DNA from: Bacillota bacterium
GTDB lineage: Bacteria; Bacillota_A; Clostridia; Lachnospirales; Lachnospiraceae
Direction of reading: 5' to 3'
DNA: 55,578 nt
Assembly (NCBI GenBank): GCA_023443625.1
Contig: JAEZTQ010000052.1
Coordinates: 1-55,578 of the forward strand
Part shown: piece by piece, positions 8,112 to 17,065 of the stretch
Layout of the letters: the number at the start of each line of letters is the position of its first letter
Numbering within the stretch: the stretch's first letter is position 1
Made by a program: the position numbers and the translations under genes
Notes under the pieces: model-generated
The model's input: only the letters and a program-made list of their open reading frames with translations
What the model was told of the DNA's origin: nothing
The model's database searches: none

Positions 8112-9188
8112 ATGGAATTAGAAGGAGAAATCAGTGAAGATATAGCATTGTATGCGTCTTGTACATGTGCAAATGACAGTGGAATTTGGATTATGAATGG
8201 AATGTTACCAATATTCTATTTCTATAGTTTTGATAAGAAAGAAATTACTAGCTATAAGGTTATACCAGGGTGCAAAAATCAACAAATAGCTTTATTTAAT
8301 TCTATCTTTGAAACTAAAGATGAATTATTCTTCATACCTAATACTCATAAATGTATTGTTGTATATAATAAGAAGGAAGATAAGTTTACTGATATAAGAC
8401 TTGAGAATGAATGTTTAAATATGTTTAGAGGGCATATGTACTTTAATGGTATTTTGTACTGTATACCATATAGAAGTGACTACATTATTGGAATCGATGT
8501 AAAGTCAAAAAGGACATTTATCGAATCTAAATGGAAAGAAGCAAATAGGTTGGAAAATGCTAATTATATTAATGCTTATACTATAATAGATGATAAAATA
8601 TTTGTTGTTGTCCCTGAGACAAATTGTATTTATGAATATAATTTTAGTACACATCGTTGGCATGTATATCGAATAGGTTCCAGTCAAAATAGTTACACAT
8701 ATATATGTTGTTTGGGTGAAAATTTTTGTGTGTTTGAACAAAATAAGAAAGAATTATATTTAGTTGATATTTATAACGATATGATACTAAAACAACAAAG
8801 TATAGATTTTAAATCGGTTTATCTTGTAAATGTAAATTCTGAAATAGTGATTGTTGATGATGTGGAAAGTAATAAATGGATAATAATAGATGCCGATTTA
8901 AACATAATTAAGAGAAATACCTATAAATATAGAAAATTAAAAAGAGCATATGCATCACCATATTATTTCGGTTGTTGGTTTAAGAATAAAAATGAGAAAT
9001 TATATTGCATAGATTGTTATAATCATTTGTTGGAGTTAGATAAAAGTGGAAATGAAACATTGGAAGAATTAAATATAAGTTGTGATATTTGGAATGAGAG
9101 CTTGAAGACAAATAATAAAGTCAATACATTTGATATTATTATAGAAAACGATATTTATAATTTATCATCATTTATTTTTGACCTATAA
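8112..9188 (+). CDS. probable beta-propeller protein of unknown function
   Basis: The 358-residue product has no signal peptide or membrane span. It consists of repeated short beta-rich units with patterns such as GILYCIPYRSDYIIGID, KIFVVVPETNCIYEYN and ENFCVFEQNKKELYLVD, each a strand-turn-strand blade about 45-50 residues long. This suggests a six- or seven-bladed propeller, but no specific family can be named. AAGGAGA precedes the ATG. It opens the same-strand glycan locus, about 80 bases ahead of the first multidomain enzyme, so a binding or scaffolding role in surface-polymer assembly is inferred from position. Base composition is very AT-rich, like the next 13 kb. Confidence 0.6.
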   Translation: MELEGEISEDIALYASCTCANDSGIWIMNGMLPIFYFYSFDKKEITSYKVIPGCKNQQIALFNSIFETKDELFFIPNTHKCIVVYNKKEDKFTDIRLENECLNMFRGHMYFNGILYCIPYRSDYIIGIDVKSKRTFIESKWKEANRLENANYINAYTIIDDKIFVVVPETNCIYEYNFSTHRWHVYRIGSSQNSYTYICCLGENFCVFEQNKKELYLVDIYNDMILKQQSIDFKSVYLVNVNSEIVIVDDVESNKWIIIDADLNIIKRNTYKYRKLKRAYASPYYFGCWFKNKNEKLYCIDCYNHLLELDKSGNETLEELNISCDIWNESLKTNNKVNTFDIIIENDIYNLSSFIFDL

Positions 9189-9271
9189 AATACCGAGATT
9201 TAAAAATTAATATGAATATGGTTTTTATAAAACATTTTAATTTTTAGAACTAAGATGAGGAGTAATATTAA

Positions 9272-10963
9272 ATGAAATATTATATTTACGGTGCTGGAAA
9301 AAATGCAGTGGAAGTTATATCCCAGTTGAGAATGTATATCGAAATAATGAATATTATTGATAATGATGAAAAGAAAATTGGAAGTAAGATAGAAGGAATA
9401 GAGGTTATTGCTGCAAAGGATTTTATAACAAATATTGCTTCTTCAAGTAATGATAAAATTATAATATCTGTTACACATCCTATTTATAAAGAAGAAATTG
9501 AAAAAGATTTAATAGAAAAAGGGCTTAAAAAGAATGTTGATTTTTTTGCAGCTAAAAATATATGTCGATTTGCATATACACCCACTCCAGGAATGGTATC
9601 AGGGTATATACAGGTACCTGATGGATTTGAAGCTAGAAAATCATTTGATCCTTCATCATATTTAGTTAAAGATTATTCAAGTAATAAAATTTATAGAGTT
9701 ATTAAAGAAGGATATAGGCAAAAATTCGAATATATTTACTCTGCTTGCAAGGATTACAATTTGTTTGGAGAATATGTTATTAATACAAGAATTGCAGATG
9801 ATATGAAAATATTAGGACAGGGTTTAATATTAGAACATGAGTATGTGAATACCATCTCATATTGTTATGAATGGGCACCACATATGTATGAAGATTATGT
9901 GTATTTTATGCTAGATTTTATTCATACACTTACAAATGCAGGCTTATGCCTTTGTGATGCTCATGGTCTCAACGCAACTTTAAATAAAGGACATTTTGTT
10001 TTTATAGATTTTGGAGCGCTAGACAAAGGATTTACAGATAGTTTGAGAATTCAAGAAATATTAAATACACTTCTACTACCTTTAATATTGATGAAAAAGA
10101 ATCAAATAAAAAGGGCTTACTTCTATCTTTCTGATCACAATCTCCTATTAGGAATATCAGACGTTGCCGGATACCTTGATTCCACTGAATTAAAAGAACT
10201 TAAGGAACTATATGAATCTACTATATATACGAATAGCTATTTAGATGTTGTAGAAATTATAGATAAAATAAGAAATTATATTAGTGAATTTAGAGTTGCA
10301 CCAACCATTGGGGTTTGGGAAGATTATCAAGATAGTGAATGGCATAAATCCGATGATAAAAATAAATGGTCAGTGAAAATGAAAAATGCAATTGAGCTAA
10401 TAGAAATGGCTAAACCTAAATCCATTATTGATCTCGCTGGTAATCAAGGATGGTACAGTACTTATCTTAGAAGTAATATGGATAGGGTTATTGTAGCAGA
10501 TATGGATTGCACTGCATTAGATAAATTATGGGATCGTGTCAAAAATAATAAAATGACTAATGTGACTCCATTATACATGTCAATATGTGCACCTTCATTG
10601 GCAAGACATTATGATGGATTTATTGATGGAAATACAATCAAAGCTATACGTAAAAGTGCTAATGAAAGATTTAAATCAGATATGGCTATTGCATTAGCTA
10701 TTGTTCATCATCTTGCATTTAGAGAACTTTTAACCTTTGATGAAATAATAGTTTTACTTGCATCATATACAGATGATTATTTAATTGTAGAGTTTGTAGA
10801 ACAGACAGATAGATTTATACACGATTTTATAAAAGTTGGATATGAGTGGTATACAAAAGAAAATTTTGAGAAAGCACTAAAAGAGCTTTTTACAGTAATA
10901 AGCATGAAGGAATCAGCACCAAAAGAAACCAGAACTTTATATTTATGTAAAAAATGTAGGTAA
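9272..10963 (+). CDS. three-domain protein: Rossmann module + kinase-like + SAM methyltransferase
   Basis: This 563-residue protein combines three folds. Residues 1-95 are a Rossmann-like module (YIYGAGKNAVEV, then IIDNDEKKIG). Residues about 130-330 look like a protein-kinase/aminoglycoside-kinase fold, with CDAHGLNATLN in place of HxDxxxxN and FIDFGALD as the metal-binding DFG-like motif. Residues about 385-563 are a methyltransferase-like domain with a glycine-rich SAM loop (IIDLAGNQGWYS) and VADMD at strand 2. Kinases of this shape phosphorylate sugars or small molecules; a role in modifying a surface glycan precursor is inferred from the neighbouring glycosyltransferases. GATGAGGAG precedes the ATG. 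The next gene has the same three domains in another order. Confidence 0.75.
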   Translation: MKYYIYGAGKNAVEVISQLRMYIEIMNIIDNDEKKIGSKIEGIEVIAAKDFITNIASSSNDKIIISVTHPIYKEEIEKDLIEKGLKKNVDFFAAKNICRFAYTPTPGMVSGYIQVPDGFEARKSFDPSSYLVKDYSSNKIYRVIKEGYRQKFEYIYSACKDYNLFGEYVINTRIADDMKILGQGLILEHEYVNTISYCYEWAPHMYEDYVYFMLDFIHTLTNAGLCLCDAHGLNATLNKGHFVFIDFGALDKGFTDSLRIQEILNTLLLPLILMKKNQIKRAYFYLSDHNLLLGISDVAGYLDSTELKELKELYESTIYTNSYLDVVEIIDKIRNYISEFRVAPTIGVWEDYQDSEWHKSDDKNKWSVKMKNAIELIEMAKPKSIIDLAGNQGWYSTYLRSNMDRVIVADMDCTALDKLWDRVKNNKMTNVTPLYMSICAPSLARHYDGFIDGNTIKAIRKSANERFKSDMAIALAIVHHLAFRELLTFDEIIVLLASYTDDYLIVEFVEQTDRFIHDFIKVGYEWYTKENFEKALKELFTVISMKESAPKETRTLYLCKKCR

Positions 10964-11004
10964 TTAGTTTACTAGAAGTTAAATCAGGCAGATATGGAGT
11001 GTAT

Positions 11005-12825
11005 ATGATAGTAAATGAAGCTTCAATAAAGAAAAAATATGAATATTTAGATAAAATAGAAGAATACCAAGACTTACTTTATAGAATATTAGATAAAAAC
11101 ATAAACGAGAAATATAACATTGAAAAAGTGAGTAGAATATGGGATGGTGGGGGCTCGACCCTGTACAAGATTACAACAGATAATTATCAATATTTTCTGA
11201 AAGTTAAGAGTTCAAGCATGACGATAGAATCAAAACTTGAGGAAGAAAGAGACTTTATCGATGAATCGTGTCTAGAATATGAAAAGAACATGCTAGTATC
11301 AGCAAGTAAAATGGGAATGAATGTTCCCAATGTTTGTTTTTTTGAAAAGTGTGAAGGATTTGATTTTTTAGCACTTGAGTATATAGAACATTCACTTGTT
11401 TCTATTCTTGAGAATTTAACTATAGAGGATATTATTGATATATGGGATAGCCTTGTAAAAAATGTTAAGATACTCTATAACAATGGAATAGTACATTCTG
11501 ATTTACATGAAAATAATATAAGATATGGTAAGGGAAAAATCTATATTATAGATTTTGAAGAAGCAAAATATTTAAAACAGGATGTTCCTTTTGAAAATTC
11601 ATTAGATTACATTGGATTTAATGAGATTTCAACATTAGGAAAGTTCCCTTATTACATGCAACAAAACTATACAATTCCTTATAATTGCCTAAAAAGGTTG
11701 AAAGAAGTATTTAATTCCTATCTTTCAAAGAAGGTATTTGAATATGTTAAACTATGTAATTACGACTCATGCAATGGGATCTGTACATCCTTAGATCATG
11801 GAACAAGTAATAAAACATATCAGACCATTCAAAATAAATACTTCCTTGTATCTGGACAAAGATCGCAGGATAATAGAATTAAAATAATTGAAAATGTGTG
11901 TCAGTTACTATTAAATGAAGAGTTTACATTTATTGATGTAGGTAGTAATAATGGTCTGTTTTGTAGAGAGATGTGTTTAAATGTTAATAAGGCTAAACGC
12001 TGTATTGGTTTGGAAGGATTTCATAATTTTAATGTTTTAGCAAAGGGATTAGCATTTATAGAAGACATAGAAAGAATAGAATATGTTGACTTTATTTGTG
12101 GGAAAGATTCTTTATCATCATTAAATATTAACGGTAATGTTGTATTTTCTATATGCTCAGTATGGCATCATATAGGAAATAAAGAAGGGTTTTTAAATGA
12201 AATAAAAAAATTGGATGTTCAGATGATTATATTTGAGTTTGCAGTCCAGGATAATCTTTATGATGGAGCTAGTTGGGAAGTAGAAGGAGAAAGAATCATG
12301 AAAGAATTGGGTTTCTCTGGAAAGTATCTCTTAACTAAGTCATTAGATTATGATAGACCATTAGTGTTACTGACTAGAGATCGAGTTGAAAGCTCAATTA
12401 TTAAACACATACAAAATGAGGCGTTGAAATGTAATGAATTATGTTTCTCTTTAGTCGAGGAATCTCAAGAGGAACACATAAAAAAATATTTGAATAGAAA
12501 CATAGAAGATAATAATTATATTATATGCTTTGGTACTGGAGCATATGGGAAGAAGGCTGCTTCATTTTTTGGTGACAATATTGCTTTCTATATAGATAAT
12601 GATGAATCAAAAAAAGAGTTTTTAAACTATAAGGTTTATACTCCTAAAGAGGCATCAAAGATTATTGGAGATGATACAAAAGTGGTTATTTCTACTTCAG
12701 AAAAGTATCAAAGTGAAATAAAAAGTCAGTTGGAAGGTCTGAATATCAAAATAAAAAATCTAATTACCTTAGATGAATTACTTGAAAATGGCTACTGGTA
12801 TGGAAAATATGCTAGTATATATTGA
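11005..12825 (+). CDS. three-domain protein: kinase-like + SAM methyltransferase + Rossmann module
   Basis: The 606-residue product has a kinase-like N-terminal domain to about residue 270. It contains IWDGGGSTLYK as nucleotide loop, VHSDLHENNIRYG as catalytic loop and IIDFEEAKYL as DFG equivalent. Around 305-470 lies a methyltransferase domain (FIDVGSNNGLFCREM, with CSVWHHIGNKEG later). Residues about 505-600 form the Rossmann-like module (CFGTGAYGKKA, FYIDNDESKKEF). It is thus a domain-permuted relative of the preceding protein. ATG at 11005 was chosen because GGAG lies just upstream; an in-frame GTG at 10999 overlaps that site. Likely acts in the same glycan-modification step or on a related substrate (inference). 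Confidence 0.75.
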   Translation: MIVNEASIKKKYEYLDKIEEYQDLLYRILDKNINEKYNIEKVSRIWDGGGSTLYKITTDNYQYFLKVKSSSMTIESKLEEERDFIDESCLEYEKNMLVSASKMGMNVPNVCFFEKCEGFDFLALEYIEHSLVSILENLTIEDIIDIWDSLVKNVKILYNNGIVHSDLHENNIRYGKGKIYIIDFEEAKYLKQDVPFENSLDYIGFNEISTLGKFPYYMQQNYTIPYNCLKRLKEVFNSYLSKKVFEYVKLCNYDSCNGICTSLDHGTSNKTYQTIQNKYFLVSGQRSQDNRIKIIENVCQLLLNEEFTFIDVGSNNGLFCREMCLNVNKAKRCIGLEGFHNFNVLAKGLAFIEDIERIEYVDFICGKDSLSSLNINGNVVFSICSVWHHIGNKEGFLNEIKKLDVQMIIFEFAVQDNLYDGASWEVEGERIMKELGFSGKYLLTKSLDYDRPLVLLTRDRVESSIIKHIQNEALKCNELCFSLVEESQEEHIKKYLNRNIEDNNYIICFGTGAYGKKAASFFGDNIAFYIDNDESKKEFLNYKVYTPKEASKIIGDDTKVVISTSEKYQSEIKSQLEGLNIKIKNLITLDELLENGYWYGKYASIY

Positions 12826-12831
12826 GAATGA

Positions 12832-12894
12832 TATTTTTTAGATGCATTATATTACAAAAATTTTCTTCAATTTGAAAACTTGAGTGTATCATAA
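12832..12894 (+). pseudogene. remnant of a duplicated copy of the next gene
   Basis: In one frame this short stretch reads YFLDALYYKNFLQFEN and then soon stops. The intact gene at 12884-14767 contains YFLDALYYKNLLQFEN at nucleotides about 14163-14208. The DNA differs at many third positions, so it is an old duplicate or paralogue fragment rather than a recent copy. The fragment sits directly upstream of, and overlaps, the start of its intact relative. Confidence 0.7.
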
Positions 12895-14767
12895 TTATCA
12901 AAATGAATGCTTCTATAAAATAAAGGAACATGCACGGAAAGGATTTGATCAAGGAAAGATGGACAAGTACGTAATATATGGCGCAGGCGACTATGGTAAG
13001 AGAGTTATTGAATACATAGGTACAGATCAAATTGCATTTTACATTGATAATAATGTGCAAAAACAAAAAGATGGTTTCAATGGTTTCGAAGTATATTCGA
13101 TGAATGATGCCATATTAAAGCTGAATGGAAGGCCTATAATTATTGCACTAAGTGAGGAAAAAATACGTGATGCGAGAATTTCGATTGAGAAAAATGAGAT
13201 TTATAACATATTTACTTATAGAGAAATTCAAAACAAAAAAACAAGAGAACGGCTGATCTCAAGAAGAAATTGTATAGATATATATAAGCAGGCTATAGTA
13301 TGGATAAAAAAGAATTCAATTAATGGTGAAGGAATAATCAATAACAGTGAATTAAGAAAATCATATCCAGAGGTTACAGGTTACTATATTCCTTCGTTAA
13401 TTAGATGGGGGTATCGTGACTTGGCCATATCATACGCTAAATGGCTATGTGATATTCAAAAAAGTGATGGGTCCTGGTTTGATACAGATAATATTGCTCC
13501 ATATGTTTTTGACTCGGCACAAATTCTTAAGGGTTTAGTGTCTGTTCAGAATATCTATCCAGATAAAGAACAAGTCAAAAGCTGCATAATTAAAGGCTGT
13601 AAATGGATTTTAAGTAATATGTCAGATGAGGGGAGATTGGTTGCTCCAAATGAATCTATTTGGGGCGACAACTCTACAATGTCGGAGTTGATACATTTAT
13701 ACTGCTTAGCACCATTGATACACGCATCAAAAATATACAATATTCCAGAGTTTGAAGTTAAGGCAAATAAGATTGCTCGATATTACATAGATAATTATCG
13801 GGAAGAAATATTAGAATTCAATTTATTATCTCATTTTTATGCATATGTAATGGAGGCACTGGTTGATCTCGGTGAATATGAATTGGCCACTGAAGCAATG
13901 GAGAAAATAGCAGATCTTCAGTCTGAAACTGGTGCAGTTGGGGCATATAAAAATGTTAATTGGGTATGCACAACAGGGCTATTTCAACTTGCAATCGTTT
14001 GGTTTAGACTTGGCAATGAGGAAAGAGGAACGAAAGCATTTAACTACGCTTGTGGATTACAGAATGAGTCAGGTGGATGGTATGGTAGTTGTGTGGTTGA
14101 TGACAAGAACATGGAGAAGAATACATATTTCCCAAATGCTGAGATTAGTTGGGCAGTGAAATACTTTTTGGATGCTCTTTACTATAAGAATCTGCTTCAG
14201 TTTGAAAATCAGGCTCCTATTTTTGGAAACTTTATCGCATCATTTGATGGTAGATATGTTGCTGTGAAAGAGGCGATAAAAGCAAAGGGAGAAGGTTTAA
14301 ATGTTTTAGATATAGGTTGTGGAAAGGGAAGATATTTAAGAAATCTTGTAAAGGATCTGCCAAAGAATACGTACTATGCAGTTGATTTATCAACAAAAGT
14401 AATGAGTTTCTTTGAGGATCTGCATATAGAGTGCAAACAAGGTAATATAACCAATATCCCTTATACTAATGAATCCTTTGATATTGTATATACATGCGAA
14501 GCACTTGAACATGCGATAGATATAAATAGTGCTGTGAGAGAAATGGCAAGGGTTACAAAGACAGGCGGAGAGATTATCATAGTTGATAAAAGTGTTGAAA
14601 AACTAGGATTCTTTGATATTGAAGAATGGGAACAGTGGTTTGATGTAGAATCACTGCGGGACTTAATGCTGCAGTACTGCTCAAATGTAGAAATAACTCC
14701 TGACATATCTTTTGATGGACAAATAGAGAAAGGATTATTCGTTTGTTGGAAGGGAAGGAAGAAGTAG
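12884..14767 (+). CDS. three-domain protein: Rossmann module + alpha/alpha-toroid + SAM methyltransferase
   Basis: Residues about 27-125 of this 627-residue protein are the locus-specific Rossmann-like module (YVIYGAGDYGKRVIEY, AFYIDNNVQKQ). Residues about 135-450 form an alpha/alpha-toroid like the prenyltransferase/squalene-cyclase superfamily, with QKSDGSWFD and QNESGGWYGS as the repeated Q-x-x-x-G-x-W units. Residues about 470-620 are a class I methyltransferase (VLDIGCGKGRYLRNL, YAVDLS, DIVYTCEALEHA). The start is uncertain: GTG at 12884 gives the longest product, ATG at 12959 would begin at the Rossmann module, and neither has an ideal ribosome binding site. wecB follows immediately. 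Substrate unknown; surface-glycan modification is inferred from context. Confidence 0.75.
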   Translation: MYHNYQNECFYKIKEHARKGFDQGKMDKYVIYGAGDYGKRVIEYIGTDQIAFYIDNNVQKQKDGFNGFEVYSMNDAILKLNGRPIIIALSEEKIRDARISIEKNEIYNIFTYREIQNKKTRERLISRRNCIDIYKQAIVWIKKNSINGEGIINNSELRKSYPEVTGYYIPSLIRWGYRDLAISYAKWLCDIQKSDGSWFDTDNIAPYVFDSAQILKGLVSVQNIYPDKEQVKSCIIKGCKWILSNMSDEGRLVAPNESIWGDNSTMSELIHLYCLAPLIHASKIYNIPEFEVKANKIARYYIDNYREEILEFNLLSHFYAYVMEALVDLGEYELATEAMEKIADLQSETGAVGAYKNVNWVCTTGLFQLAIVWFRLGNEERGTKAFNYACGLQNESGGWYGSCVVDDKNMEKNTYFPNAEISWAVKYFLDALYYKNLLQFENQAPIFGNFIASFDGRYVAVKEAIKAKGEGLNVLDIGCGKGRYLRNLVKDLPKNTYYAVDLSTKVMSFFEDLHIECKQGNITNIPYTNESFDIVYTCEALEHAIDINSAVREMARVTKTGGEIIIVDKSVEKLGFFDIEEWEQWFDVESLRDLMLQYCSNVEITPDISFDGQIEKGLFVCWKGRKK

Positions 14768-15874
14768 ATGAAAGTATTTTGTGTTTTTGGTACTAGACCG
14801 GAAGCGATTAAAATGTGTCCGATAATACTTGAACTTTATAATAGACCGAATATTGATTGTGTTGTCTGCGTTACCGGACAGCATATGGAAATGCTTAGTC
14901 AGGTGATGGACACATTTGGTGTCAGTATTGATTATGATTTAAATATTATGAAAGAAAAGCAAACTCTTTCTGAAATCACTACGAGTATTATGAAAAAGCT
15001 AGATCCTTTGCTTGAAATGGTAAAACCTGATTTAGTCCTTGTACATGGCGATACATCTAGTACTTTTGCTGCTTCTTTAGCTGCATTTTATAGGCAAATT
15101 CCCATTGGTCATGTGGAAGCAGGATTAAGAACATATAACATGAAGTCTCCATATCCGGAGGAATTTAATCGACAAGCGGTTGATTTGATTACGGATTTGT
15201 ACTTTGCACCAACAAAATATGCCAGGGATCAACTGTTAGATGAAGGGAAGAGAGAAAACAAAGTATTTATCACTGGAAACACGGTAATCGATGCATTAAA
15301 GACGACTGTTAAAGTAAATTATACAAGTCCTGATCTTGAATGGGCAGATGATTCAAAACTAATTCTTGTCACAGCACATAGAAGAGAAAACATTGGAAAA
15401 CCCATGCGAGAGATGTTTTCCGCTATAAGAAGAGTTATTGAAGACAATGAAGACGTGAAGGTAATATATCCGATACACAAGAATCCTTTAGTTAGGGAAA
15501 TAGCATATGAGGTATTTGGTGACTGTGAACGAATTAGATTAGTTGAACCACTTGATGTAATAGATTTTCATAACTATATGAAAAATAGTTATTTGATAAT
15601 GACAGATAGTGGGGGGATTCAAGAAGAAGCTCCGTCCCTAGGCAAGCCAGTACTTGTAATGAGAGATACTACTGAAAGACCAGAAGGCGTTGAAGCAGGT
15701 ACTCTTAAGTTGGTCGGAACCAGCAAAGAAAAAATATATGAAGAAGCTTGCAATCTTTTAGTTAATACTGATGAATACATAAGAATGAGTAGTATAGTAA
15801 ATCCATATGGAGATGGACATGCATCGGAAGCGATATGTGATATTATAGAAAACTATTTGATGGGAGAAGGATAA
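14768..15874 (+). CDS. wecB: UDP-N-acetylglucosamine 2-epimerase (non-hydrolysing)
   Basis: The enzyme interconverts UDP-GlcNAc and UDP-ManNAc for surface polysaccharide or teichoic acid linkage units in the cytosol. The 368-residue length is standard. Family signatures are visible: FGTRPEAIKM at the N terminus, VHGDTSSTFA, GHVEAGLRT, PEEFNR, TAHRRENIG and the UDP-binding TDSGGIQEEAPSLGKPVLV with RPEGVEAGT. It directly follows the preceding stop, and its own stop overlaps the ATG of the next glycosyltransferase (ATAATG), which indicates translational coupling. UDP-ManNAc is therefore probably a building block of this locus's polymer. Confidence 0.96.
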   Translation: MKVFCVFGTRPEAIKMCPIILELYNRPNIDCVVCVTGQHMEMLSQVMDTFGVSIDYDLNIMKEKQTLSEITTSIMKKLDPLLEMVKPDLVLVHGDTSSTFAASLAAFYRQIPIGHVEAGLRTYNMKSPYPEEFNRQAVDLITDLYFAPTKYARDQLLDEGKRENKVFITGNTVIDALKTTVKVNYTSPDLEWADDSKLILVTAHRRENIGKPMREMFSAIRRVIEDNEDVKVIYPIHKNPLVREIAYEVFGDCERIRLVEPLDVIDFHNYMKNSYLIMTDSGGIQEEAPSLGKPVLVMRDTTERPEGVEAGTLKLVGTSKEKIYEEACNLLVNTDEYIRMSSIVNPYGDGHASEAICDIIENYLMGEG

Positions 15875-16983
15875 TGCCAAAGGTTTCGATTGTATTACCT
15901 ACATATAATGGTTCTCATTATATAAGAGAGTCAATTGACAGCATCATGAATCAGACATTTGAAGATTGGGAGCTGATTATTGTAAATGATTGCTCGACTG
16001 ATGAAACACCTAAGATAATTGATGAGTATATGAGAAAAGATTCTAGGATCAGAGTTATTAATAATGATGTTAATCAAAAACTTCCTAGGTCATTAAATAT
16101 TGGGTTCAGGAAAGCAAACGGAAGGCTTATAACATGGACATCAGATGACAATTATTATCTAAAAAATGCCATAGAGAAAATGGTAAGTTTTTTAGAAAAA
16201 GATTTGACGTATCCTATGGTTTGCACAGCTATGGACTATATTAACAGCAATGGGGATTTTATAAAAAGAAGTAATCAATTTGATATGCCAAGGATGTATT
16301 TCGAAGATCGAGTAGGAGCATGTTTTATGTACCGGGATACTGTGATAAAGGATATAGGTGAATATGATCCTGAATGGTTCATGGTAGAAGATTATGAATA
16401 TTGGTATAGGATAATGGAGCATTATGGGAAGATAGGTTACATTCCAGAATGCTTATATAAATATCGTATTCATGATAATAGTCTTACAGGAACCAACAAA
16501 CCCGAAATTGCAAAGCTTCATCTCAAACTTTTAGAAACGCATTTGGATACCATAGTAGAACGATTAGTCAATGAAAAGACATATTTGACAGAAATCTATT
16601 ATACTCTATACGAAAACGGTCTGGATGAAAAAAAATTAAAAGAAAAATTTACAAAGAAACTGAACTTTCTAGATTTAGATGGACATTGGGATGCCAAGAA
16701 AAAGACTATTGTATATGGAGCAGGAAATTTTGGAGATAAGGCCTATCAGATGTTGGGAGATAATATTTGTTTCTATGCAGATGCTAACACAGAAAGACAT
16801 GGAAAAGTATTCAATGGATTGAAAATAATTAGTCCCGAAGAAATGATGGATAAGTTAGATCAGTACAATATATGTGTAGCTGTTTCAGCGATATATATGT
16901 ATGAAGTAGTGTCGATGCTGTCTAATATGGGACTAAATGAATTTTGTTCAGTATATTTTTTGAGAAAGGAACCATCATTATAG
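15874..16983 (+). CDS. family 2 glycosyltransferase with C-terminal Rossmann module
   Basis: Residues about 1-240 form a GT-A fold: VSIVLPTYNGSHYIRESIDS, IIVNDCSTDETP, and a DxD-like TSDDN, with EDYEYWYRI acting as the acceptor-side acidic motif. Residues about 272-369 add the locus-specific Rossmann-like module (IVYGAGNFGDKAYQM, CFYADANTERHG, then CVAVSAIYMYEVV). No membrane segments, so it acts on the cytosolic face of the membrane. The ATG overlaps the wecB stop. Sugar specificity cannot be read from the sequence. Confidence 0.9.
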   Translation: MPKVSIVLPTYNGSHYIRESIDSIMNQTFEDWELIIVNDCSTDETPKIIDEYMRKDSRIRVINNDVNQKLPRSLNIGFRKANGRLITWTSDDNYYLKNAIEKMVSFLEKDLTYPMVCTAMDYINSNGDFIKRSNQFDMPRMYFEDRVGACFMYRDTVIKDIGEYDPEWFMVEDYEYWYRIMEHYGKIGYIPECLYKYRIHDNSLTGTNKPEIAKLHLKLLETHLDTIVERLVNEKTYLTEIYYTLYENGLDEKKLKEKFTKKLNFLDLDGHWDAKKKTIVYGAGNFGDKAYQMLGDNICFYADANTERHGKVFNGLKIISPEEMMDKLDQYNICVAVSAIYMYEVVSMLSNMGLNEFCSVYFLRKEPSL

Positions 16984-17065
16984 AAAAGTAGCGACTAATT
17001 TTGCTGTCTATTATAGCTGACAGAGCTGGTACATTAATTATTGTAAAATAAGGGAGTGACAAATA

